Of a DNA stretch of 64,000 bases, positions 25,001 to 36,700 are shown piece by piece. Under the pieces are notes generated by a model, which saw nothing but the letters and a program-made list of their open reading frames with translations, had not been told where the DNA came from and did not search any database. A program made the position numbers and the translations under genes. The stretch is from contig NC_064826.1 of the NCBI RefSeq assembly GCF_024166365.1, positions 26,002,001 through 26,066,000 on the forward strand, read 5' to 3'. How positions within the stretch are numbered: the first letter of the stretch is position 1; each line of letters begins with the position of its first letter. Source of the DNA: Elephas maximus indicus. Lineage: Eukaryota; Chordata; Mammalia; Proboscidea; Elephantidae.

Positions 25001-27718
25001 ATTTACCCAAGTGTAAGCATTTTTCTTTAAGTAGGATAAATTTGAAGTTTTCAGTATAACTAAAGGATTACAGTCAAATTGGCATTTAATGATTCCCTAA
25101 TATGCATTAATTAGCCTATAATTTCTTGATATTTCTATTTGCCACTCTATTATTGTGTTATGGGCTCCCAAGACCACCCTCAGGGTTGGTAACTCGCTAG
25201 GAGGACTCATAGGACTCAGCGTATAGCTATACTCATAGCTACAATTTATTACAGCAAAAGGATATGAAACAAAATCCGCAAAGGAAAAAAGGCATATGGG
25301 GTGAAGTCCGGAGGACACTCCCTGAAAACTTCCAGCAGTCACACAGGACTCCAGCAGTGAATCGGGACAGCTCCTATGAAATGTCTACCATGGAAGCTCA
25401 TTAGAGATTCTGTATTTCTAATAGTCAAGCATACTAGTGGGGAAAGTATTAGTGGACTTAATTGTGGCAGTTTTGGAAAAAATGGTAGTAATAATTTGAT
25501 AAGGACTTTTTCCCTCGTGGACTAATAAAATATAAACAGTTAAGACTAGATTTCTTTGTTAAATTTAAAACAAAGTAGGTTCTTCTCTCATTTTGTTAAC
25601 TTTGTTGTTGTATAATGTAGACCACTTTACAGTGTTGGGTATGAGATTTATAGTCAGAAATTAAGGGATCAGATCGGTTAATCTTAAATTCTAGTTAAAA
25701 GTTTATACTCATCATGAAGCTTAAATTACAAAAATAAGAAATTTGTTTTGAAATAATGTATGGTAATATGTTTAAGAATATTGTAAGTATCTGAAATTTA
25801 AGCTCTGCTTATGTATAAAAATCTAACATGCAGATTTAAATAAAAATTTAAATAGTTTACAATAATGTAGTAGTCCTATTTCAAAAATGTTCCTTAAATT
25901 ATGGTTTTTATTGTATGTAATTGTCTTGGAGCCCTGATGGCACAGTGGTTAAGGATTATGGCTCCATCCCAAAAAAGGTTGGCAGTTGGAATCCACCAGG
26001 GACTCCTTGGAAACCCTATGGGGCTGTTCTGCTCTGTCCTGTAGGGTAGTGATGAGTCAGAATCGACTCGACAGCAACGGGTTTGGCTTTTTTTTTTTTT
26101 AATGATTATCTTAACTGATATCCATTTCATAATTATTTTGGCTTTATTTTCAGGTCCTAATCTACCCATGGCAACAGTTGACATAAAAAATCCAGAAATC
26201 ACAACAAATAGATTTTATGGCTCACAAGTCAACAACATCTCCCATACCAAAGAAAAGAAGAAAGGAAAAGCTAAAAAGAAAAGATTAACCAAGGCAGATA
26301 TTGGAACACCGAGCAATTTCCAGTAAGGCAGTCCCATTGTCCTTGTCCTCGCCTTTGGTTTACTTGGGGAGGAGTCTTCCATTCATAACTTGCATACTTT
26401 TTGAGCTGGAGGTTTTGGTAGGATTTTTTTTAAAGCAGTTGCTCAATAGACATTCTGTGTATCTTCGTTTATTTAATTTTCCACTCATCAGAAAAGAAAA
26501 AGTTATTTCTTCAACTAATTTTTATACATAAAAATCACATCTTGTTTTTTTCTATGAATAGTTTTTGGAGATTGCCTAGATGCAACAAACCTTTGGTGTT
26601 TCTATATTTTTCAAGCATTTTCTTATACTTATTTTAATCATTATAAAACTTCTCTCATGTATGTAATGCATGTATTCTTACGTTAGAATGACAGATAAGG
26701 AAATGGGTGCTTACAGAGATTGTGCAAAAATATTAAGACTCAATTAATAGCAGAGCCAGGTCTAGGATCTTGGATTCCTGACTCCTTGTCCATAGTTTTT
26801 TCTCTGAACATGAATTATATCTATGGGAACTTACAAATTCAGGCTAAAAATTCAAAGGATGGATTGGATTTCATATCTATTATGTTTCTAATGCCGTTTA
26901 TGCATTTGGTTGTGTTCTGCTTTGTTTTTCCCTACTCCTTCAGGCACATTGGACATGTTGGTTGGGATCCCAATACTGGCTTTGATGTAAGTATCTTTTC
27001 AAGCCATAAATATTATTTGTCTAAATATGTGGGAATATTATAGCCTATCTTTAGATTTTTGTTACTATTCATTTTTGTCAGTTCTAGTGTTTATTTAAAT
27101 ATGCTTGTGTTTATGTCTTGAAGGTGTTGGATTTTGTGTTATGTATGTATGCTACTGAGGTTTGAAACCCTAGTATTCTTCTATCGTTCATGGCTAAGTT
27201 TCTAAAGGCAAAGTTTTTATAATCTTTGGCTTTATATTATTGTTTAAATAAAATTTGTTTTGAAAGCCAAGAGAAGAAAAGTATTTTTGCTAAATGATAA
27301 TAACTTTAGAGAAATACATACCAAATGACTGGAAGGTGCTGTCATAGTATTCTGATTATCCAGTTGTTGAGTTACCTAGATCTTTTTATTCTCTTGTTCT
27401 TTTTGACAATTTTGTAATTCATTAACTTACAGCACTGTGAGCAAGGTAGGTGAAACTTGTCAAAAATATTTTTTCTTTTTTTTTTTAAACATTTTACTGT
27501 TTTGGTTACCTAAGTTGTATGTATTTGGCATTTGACAGATAATTCAGGCTTGGATAAATTATTTTGAAGAGAAATAGTATTTGTGATTGGTGTCATAAAT
27601 CCTTTTCGTAACTTCTGTTATAATTTTAAATCTGCAGACATCTGTTGAGTGTCCCTTTGTGTTGGGAATATACAAAGTACTTGGGATTACAGGCAGTCTT
27701 TATTCTCAAATTGATTAA

Positions 27719-27751
<33 letters not shown>

Positions 27752-30700
27752 CTATGTTTGTACCCAAACCTTGCTTAGGACAAGGTAGAACAGGTGAGCA
27801 CTGGAAATGCTTGACTCTTGAATAAGTTAGTGAAAGTCTAAATGAGAGGCCTTTTTTTGAAGGCAAAGAATATAAGAGAAATGGGATGAAATATCAAATC
27901 TACTCTGCTTATTTGTTCTTTATGTAAGAAAATTTAGCATATAAGGAATGTGACTATATTAAAAGTTTATAAACTTAAAATAATTTCATAAAGGGCTTAA
28001 CTTCATAAATGAGAATTACATTTTATCATCCTCATGTTTTAAAAATTGTCATAGATATTATAGTTAGCAGTTATTTTATCTGTTATAGCTGAATAATTTG
28101 GATCCAGAATTAAAGAATCTTTTTGATATGTGTGGAATCTCAGAGGCACAACTTAAAGACAGAGAAACATCAAAAGTTATATATGACTTCATTGAAAAAA
28201 CAGGAGGTGTTGAAGCTGTTAAAAATGAACTACGAAGGCAAGGTAACTTTTAGTTCTGTTTATGCATTCTGATCCATTTTTTCTTTTAAATCTGTTGTGG
28301 TTATCGTCAGCTACACATATTCATACAAAACCTTCCCTGGGCAGTGTTGAATTTATGGATGGCTAGTTTGGCCCCACGTGCCAGGTCTTGTATTATTTTT
28401 GTGTAATTAAAAAGCTTGACAAGGTTTTGTTTATTATTAAAAAGTTTTATATTAACTTGATGAAAATCTGTATAAAATCTTCTGTTTTAAAATAAAAAAT
28501 GATAGTTGCCTAAATATTTTATCTAGAAAACACCTTAAAGTTGTTTTCTTTACAATTCAGAAGTAGTCATTTAAATATAATCACCCTAATCAATATTGTA
28601 AGGATGCACTGAGGGCGGAAGACGTCGAAGTTTTTAATCAATATTGTAAATATTTTCAGAATATAAATAATGTAAATTTTTCTGTTAATTTTGAAATACG
28701 AAAGTTTTTTCTGGGGGAAAGTATAAAATTTGCTTTTCAGTTCCTGAGAACACGACAACTTTGCAACCTTTTAAGGTCTGATATTTAAAGCCTTTTAGTT
28801 ATGTCTTCATTATGACAACAAAATGCAGATACAGTAACTCTAAATTTTCTAATGAGACTGTCATCTCTCTGCCACCTTATCCATTTGGGGTTGCTTTTCT
28901 TTCTTCCTAGTTTTTGCTTACAATAAAGAGTATAGCAGGGCAGAAACCCCAGCTGATCAAAGTGCTCATCTACAGAATTCAGCTGCCATTTTAAATTCAG
29001 CGTTTGGCTTACCTCTTTTTCACTTCTTAGGTTTATTTAGTTGATTGATTCATTCATTCATATATTTAATAAACATTATTATACCAGCACCAGCACTGGT
29101 CTCTACTCAGTATATTTAGATGAAAAGAGATGGTTTTGGTTCTTCCTTCAAAAACCTTACAACGTCATGTGCAAACAGATATGTAAAGAAATATAAGGTC
29201 AGAATTGCTATAATGGAAACATACTGCTAGTTCCCACTGAAATTAGCATTATGATTATTTATCTTATATGAAAAAATTGCATTTCTAAATTCTGTGGATT
29301 TAAGAAAAAAAAATCTTGGCCACAACGCCATTGTTGTTTTTAAACCCTACCAGAGTCACCAGCAGTTACCGTGAGTGTGCAGTCTGTAGAAGGAAGGTCT
29401 TGAAGACTCTAGTCTGTTCCTTGACACTTTCCTCTACTGCCACCACCCACCTTGCATTGCCCAACAAAGCTCGGGGTCTCGATCTCTCTGAGTAGTCCGG
29501 ATTTATTCTTGGCATTATTGGACCAGTCGGACTGCTTTTCTCTCACCTGAATGTAATTGAGAGTTGATTTATTAACTCGATTAGGTTTGTTATTTAAACT
29601 GTGATATTACTGTTTTTTTATTCTGGCTCTTTTTAAAACATCAAATTAGGCCAGACCTTTCTTCATTTGAATTACCTCAAACAAAAAAAAAAGACACAGG
29701 CATTAAAAAGACATGTTTTGAGAACAAAATCAAATCCTTATTATTTTTAAGAACCTAACTGCCAGTGTGTAACCTTTTAGACACCAAAGAGTGATTTAAC
29801 AAAGAGTGAAAAGGCAAATTAACGATTTAGTAAAGAAATTGTTTTCTAAGCTGAGTATATACATTGATATTCAGAAGTATGAAAAGAATAAATTCGGGTG
29901 AAATTTGTGAAGTTGTTTTAAAAATGTGCTTTGTAAAATCTACTGAATCAAATCTCTCAATTGATATTGCAAAATTGTGTAATCAGATTTATAAAAAGTA
30001 GTAAGTAGACTTATGATTTCCAACAGATTTTTTTCTGTGTCTGTGAAAGCGTTTGAAGTTTCTTAACTCATAACAGTCTGTTTGTAGGTCCACCACAATG
30101 GAGTGGTATGTATGTGGGATGCCATTTGATGTGATGCTCTAAATTACGCATGCTGCGATGTGTTGGTTTTCAAAGGAGTTAGCATTAGTGTATCCTGACT
30201 CCAAATCTAACTTCCAGTGACGCTTTTTGCCCTCTGCTCAAACTAATATTTTGGTCATATAGATACTAAAGTAAAAAAAAAAAAAAAAATCTTTATATTA
30301 GCCAGAGCTTATACTTCATCTGTATTTAGATAATTTTATCAGAATATTGTGGATTTTTAAAAAACGCCTCTTACCCACATCACCATTGTCTTTATAAATA
30401 TTTACTTATTTTTAGCGATAGCTTTTCACAGTTAACATTATTTCAGCAACCTGTGTAAAATAGATTTACATTTTTACATTAATTTGGGGCATGCAGGAGG
30501 GCTTAGCCAGAAATAAACAGCGTTCTACAAATGTCTACTCAGGGAATTGTCAGCATTCCCATAAATTTAAATTTGTGTTAAATAACATTTTTCTATTTGC
30601 TTCATCTCTAGAGTACATGAGAATAATTCTATGTTCCCTCAGTTCTATAGTACTACATTTCCTTTAACTATTAAAAAAAAAAAAATTTTTTTAACTATAA

Positions 30701-33700
30701 GTTATATTATCTCATAGTCTCTGCTTTAGAATTCCCATAAATATCTAGACAGTATCTACCAATTACTTTTAATATTAATATTGATCAGAAATAATTATTT
30801 TTAAATATGTCAACATTTTTTGAGTGCTGTCAAGACAAGGTTTTTTCTGTAATCTTCAGTCTTCCTTTTTAACTAAACTTTGATACTAAGAGCAGTTTTT
30901 ATTTGTTGTAATTTTTTGTTTCATCCTTTTTACTGTTTCCTTTTTAAAAATCTAAGAAATACTGTTGTTATTCTGATTCTGATATGTGTGGTGATTCTTA
31001 GAGCTTTGAAAATCTGTAGGCTGTCAGACTTTCTCTTAGTAGTATGTGGTGTCTGCCTAGCAAAAGTTTTTGTGCATGTAAGCCTAACTTCGTGCCATCT
31101 GTTCTTTCCTGTTGTACTTCTTAGGAATTCTTCTGTCATAATTCTCTGTTACGTTATGATATGATATGCCTTTTGGATACTTTCCTTCTTATGTAGACAT
31201 AATATAGACTATAAAAATTAAAGTTGGTGATAGATGTTTTCTTCAAGAAAATATGGAAAACTTCCTAGTCACTTTTCAAAGTAATAGAAATGCAGACCAT
31301 GTGCTGTTCTCAAACTGGATACAGCTGATAATTTATTCACCATAAAGTAAGGCTCTTCCTTTCTCTGAACAGTGGTTTAGAATTTGAATGGGCATTAGCT
31401 GGGCCCTAAATTATTCCACTAAATGCACTTACTGCAAATTGAAATTTAATTCTCTTATACTAAGGATATGTTTTTATATACAAAAGATTGTGAATCAGAA
31501 ATCCTTGGTGACTTCATGAGAAATGACTACCGTATTTTTTGCAAATAACATGCCCACATAAATAACGAGCCCACACAAGGCATAGCACACTGAAGAAAAT
31601 AGTGCGGGGGAGGGAGTTGCGTGGTTGGCAAAAAAATGTAAGACGCTCATGTTATTTCTGTAAAAATACGGCAGTACTTTTTGTGATAAAATAGGCTGGG
31701 CCTTTTCCTGTTGAACAATAAACAAATCATAAAAATGTAAATCTAGACAAATATTCTTATTTGAGATATAAACGTAAAACTGATTAAAATGAAACCTTTG
31801 TTATCTGGCATAAAGGGCTTAATTCAGTGTCTTGTTAAGGGAATATACATAATACATATATGCCATATCTACTTTTCTCTCTTTCGTTGTGAAGTTTATG
31901 TCAGAAAAAGAGCTTGTTGCTTTTAGCAGGTTTTACACATCCCTGCTCTGGATCCAGTGAGAAAATGGAAAGACCCTTAGCTGCAACTCTCAGATCCCCA
32001 ATACACCTTGAGTATAAAGGCATAGGACCTTTGCACTGTGATGCCCTATGTCTAATTAGAATAAACTCCCTTTCTTTTGAGCTGTATATTATTTTTTGTA
32101 TTCCAGAAATAAACCTCATATGATGGTGGCCTTTCTGCATGTTTCATCCAATGTTTATGATTATACCAAATGGCAGATGTTTATAGCATGATTCCTCTAG
32201 ATGATTTCAAATGGAATTGGAAGATACAACGTTACTCCCTTTGAAATTAGGGTTTTTTGTTTTGTTTTTGTGGGGTTTTTTTAACCTTTGTGTTACTGCA
32301 TTTTTGAGTATCTCTACCAGTTGTTATTTATGGTGGATACTTATAAATATACAGGGTAGCTGGGACTATTCATTAATATATTAGACTTTGTATCAAAAAC
32401 AAATAGCTATTATGGATTCTAGAAGTTCTCTACTTTTAAAAATAGTTAATTTTTCTATTCAGTCTTAAAATGCATGGAGAAATAATGAAGATGTTTATTA
32501 TTACGTGAATTTGTGTATGTTGTTGTTGTTAGGTGCTGTCAAGTTGGTTCTGACTCATAGCAACCTTTTATATAACAGAAGCAATACTTCCCAGTCCTGC
32601 GTCATCCTCACAGTTGTTGCTATGTTTGAGCCCATTGTTGCGGCCACTGCATCAGTCCATCTCATTAAGGGTCTTCCTCTTTTTTATGACCCTCTGTTTT
32701 ACCAAGCATAATGTCCTTCTCCAAAGACTGGTCCCTCTGGTTAACATGTCCATAGTATGTGAGATAAAGTCTCGCCATCCTTGCTTCTAAGGAGCATTCT
32801 GGCTGTACTTTCCAAGACAGATTTTTTCATTCTTCTGGCACTCCATGGTATGTTTAGTATTCTTCACCAACACCATAATTCAAAGGCATCAGTTCTTCTT
32901 CACTCTTCTTATTCATTGTCCAGCTCTCGAATGCATATGAGGCAATTGAAAATACATGTCTTGGGTCAGTCATACCGTAGTCCTCAAAGTGACATCTTTG
33001 CATTTTAACACTTTAAAGAGGTAATAGCAGATTTCTCCAATGCAATGCGTTGTTTGATTTCTTAACTTCTGCTTCCATGGGTGTTGATTGTTGATCCAAG
33101 TATAATGAAATCCTTGACAACTTCAGTCTTTTCTCCATTTATGATGATGTTGGTTTTTGGTCCAGTTGTGAGGATTTTTGTTTTCTTTATGTTGCGGTGA
33201 AATCCATACCGAAGGCTGTAGCCTTTGATCTTCATCAGTAAGTGCTTCAAGACCTCTTTGCTTTCAGCAAGCAAGGTTGTGTCATATGCATATCACAAGT
33301 TGTTAAGGAGTCTTCCTCCAGTCCTGATGCTGTGTTCTTCTTCATACGGTCCAGTTTCTTGAATTATCAACATGCAAATTGAATACATACAGTGAAAGGA
33401 TACAAGTCTGATACACACCTTTCCTGAATTTAAACCATGCAATGTCCTCTTGTTCTGCTCAAATGACTGCCTTTTAGTCTATGTACAGGTTCTGGATGAG
33501 CATACCCATAATTTGTTACGATCCACACAGTCAAATACCTTTGCATAGTCAATAAAACATCTTTCTCATATCTCTGCTTTCAGCCAGGGTCTATCTGACA
33601 TCAGCATTGATATCCCTCGGTCAATATCCTCTTCTGAACCTGGCTTGAATTTCTGGCAGTTCCCTTTGAATGTACTGCTGCAGCCATTTTTCAATGATCT

Positions 33701-36700
33701 TCAGGAAAATTTTAGTTGCGTGTGATATTGATGGTATTGTTTGATAATTTCTTCATTCCTTTGGATTGTCTTTCTTTGGAATGGGCACAAACATCGACCA
33801 TTTCCAGTCTGTTGGCTAGGTAGCTGTCTTCCAAATTTCTTGGCATAGACGAGTGAGCACTTCCAGCACTGCAACCATTTGTTGAAACGTCTCAATTGGT
33901 ATTCTGTCAATTCCGAGAGCCTTGTTTTTGCCAGTGCCTTCAGTGCAGCTTGGACTTCTTCCTTCAGTATCATCTGTTCTTAATCATATGGCACCCCCTG
34001 CAGTGGTTGAATATGGACAAATTCTTTTTGGTACAGTGACTCTGTATTCCTTCCAACTTCTTCTGATGCATCCTGTGTCATTTAATATTTTCCCTGTAGA
34101 ATCCTTCAGTATTGCAACTTGAGGCTTGAATTTTTTCTTCAGTTCTTTCAGCTTGAGAAATGCTGAGCATGTTGTTCCTTTTTGGTCTTCTATCCCCAGG
34201 TCTTTGCACATTTCATTATAATACTACTTTGTCTTCTCAAGCGACCCTTTGAAATCTTCCTTTCAGCTCCTTTACTTCATTATTCCTTCCATTTGCTTTA
34301 GCTACTCTACATTCAAGAGCAAATTTCAGAGTCTCTTCTAACATCCATTTTGGTCTCTTCTTTCTTTTCCTGTCTTTTTAATGACCCTTTACTTTCTTCA
34401 TGTATGATTTCCTTGTTGTTACCTCACAATTCGTCTGTTCTTTAGTCATTAGTGTTTGGTGCATCAAATCTGTTTTTGAGATGGTCTCTAAATTCAGGTG
34501 GAATATTCTAAAGGCTATACTTTACCTCTCATAGACTTGTTTTAATTTGCTTCAGCTTACGTATGAGCAATAGATGGTCTCTTTCACAGCCTGCCCCGTC
34601 CCTATTCTGACTGATGGTATTAAACCTCTCCATCAGCTCTTTCCACAGATACAGTTGATTTGATTCCTATGGATTCCATCCAGCAGGTCCACGTGTATAG
34701 TCACCATTTATGTTGTTGATAAAAAAAAAAAAAAAAAAACCCAGTGCCCTAAAAGTTATTTGCAATGAAGAAGCGGTTGGTGTAACAAAATTGTACCATT
34801 CGATCTCCTGCGTCACTTCTGTCACCAAGGCCGTATTTCCTAACTACCAATTCTTCTTTTTTGCTTCGAAGTCTTGCATTCCAGTCACCAGTACTTGTCA
34901 ATGTATCTTGATTGCGTGTCTGATCAATTTCAGACTACAAAAGTTGGTAAAAAATCTTCAGTTTCTTCGCCTTTGGCATTAGTGGTTGGCGCGTATACTT
35001 GCTTAATAGTCATGTTAACTGATCTTCCTGGTAGGTGTGTGGATATTATCACTGGCAGTGTTGTACTTCGGGATAGATCTTGAAATGTTCTTTTTGACAA
35101 TGAATGCGATGCCGTACCGCTTCATCAGTTTTGTCATTCCCGGCATAGTAGAACATATGATTATCTGATTTAAAACAGCCAATACCAGTCCATTTCAGCT
35201 CACTAATGCTTAGGATGTTGATATTCAAATGTTCCATATCATTTTTGACAGCGTCCAATTTTTCTAGATTCATACTTTGTGCACTCCAAGTTCCGATTGC
35301 TAGTGGATGTTTGCAGTTGTTGCTTCACATTTTAATTCACACCACATCAGCACATGAAGGCCTTGAAAGCTTTACTCCATCCATGTCATTAAAGTCAACT
35401 CTACTTTTAGGAGGCAGCTCCTGCTCAGTCATATCTTGAGTTCTGCCCACCCTGAAGTGCTCATGTCATTAAAGTCTACTCTATTTTTAGGAGGCAGCTC
35501 CTCCTCAGTCATATTTTGAGTTTCACCCAACCTGAAGTGCTCATCTTCTGGCAAAATATCAGCCAGTATTCCGCTGCTGCTCATAAGGTTTTCACTGGCT
35601 AATTTTTATCAGAAGTAGATCACTGGGTCCCTCTTCGCAGTCTGTCTTAGTCCGGAAACTCCATTGAAACCTGTCCATCAAGGGTGACCCTACTGGTATT
35701 TGAAATACCGCTGGCATACTTCCAGCATCACAGCGACACATAAGCTACTACAGTACAACAAACTGATAGACAAGTGGTGTATACTGTTGGTAAAATCATG
35801 CCTCCAGAAATATAATAAAAATAAAAATTTATACTTCAAGATTTTAGTCCTGTTCTCCAATCTAATGTCTACACTTGCCGTACTTTAAATTTCTTATGTA
35901 TTATATTTTCTGTTTTCACTTAATATAGGTAGAATAAGAATGTAAATGTTATTAAAAGCAGAATAATGGTAATATTTTATTAGTAAGTTTAGTTTAATTT
36001 TTCAACATGTAGAATCCTCAGTTATTACATTAATGATCATTTCATGTCTCATTGATAAGTGATTGAATATTTCACCTGAGCAGCCAGTCCTCCCTGTTGG
36101 CCACTACTAAAATTGCTGACTATCTTTTAGAAATATTAAAAAAAAAAAACTAAACCTGTTGCCATCAAGTCAGTTTTGACTCACAGCAGCCCCATAGGAT
36201 AGTAGGAACTGCTCCGTAGGATTTCCAGGGAGCAACTAGTAGATTCAGAGTGCCTAACTTTTGGTGGTTAGCAGCTGTAGTAGCTCTTTAACCACTGTGC
36301 CGGGACATATTATAGTAAAACCTGCAAAAGCCAGAACCTGTGTAAGGCAGAAACCTGTCAGAAAAGGAAAACACAAGTATTTTCCACTAATTGAGAGCAA
36401 AGGTGGGAAACCTGCGTGACCTCGAAAAACAAGGCAGTCTTGTCGAGTTCCAGCTCTCAGAGCTGTCACTGTATAAAGTAAAAGTACAAATGTAAACAAA
36501 GGTTATATTTTAAAAGAAAGAGCACTATACTTGTGTTTTAGCTCATACTAATGTGAATAAATCCTAACGGGTTATGCTATATTAGTGATTTAATTCTGAA
36601 AGTGAATTTATTTTATAAAGAAACATGCTGAATTCTTTAAAGAAGGTATCTACTGATATTTTATTAAAACGTGAAATTATACTTATTGATCAAAATGTTT

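Larger units (their letters stand above)
20267..26153 (+). other. WASL: WASL intron 5
   Basis: 5887 bp between the microexon and exon 6. Contains a 49-bp tandem duplication, four AfroSINEs, MIR copies, a tandem CTCF-like motif pair and an LTR-like remnant. The stretches 23060-23510 and 23680-25140 look like unremarkable AT-rich intron. An AfroSINE ends about 50 bp before exon 6. Confidence 0.9.
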
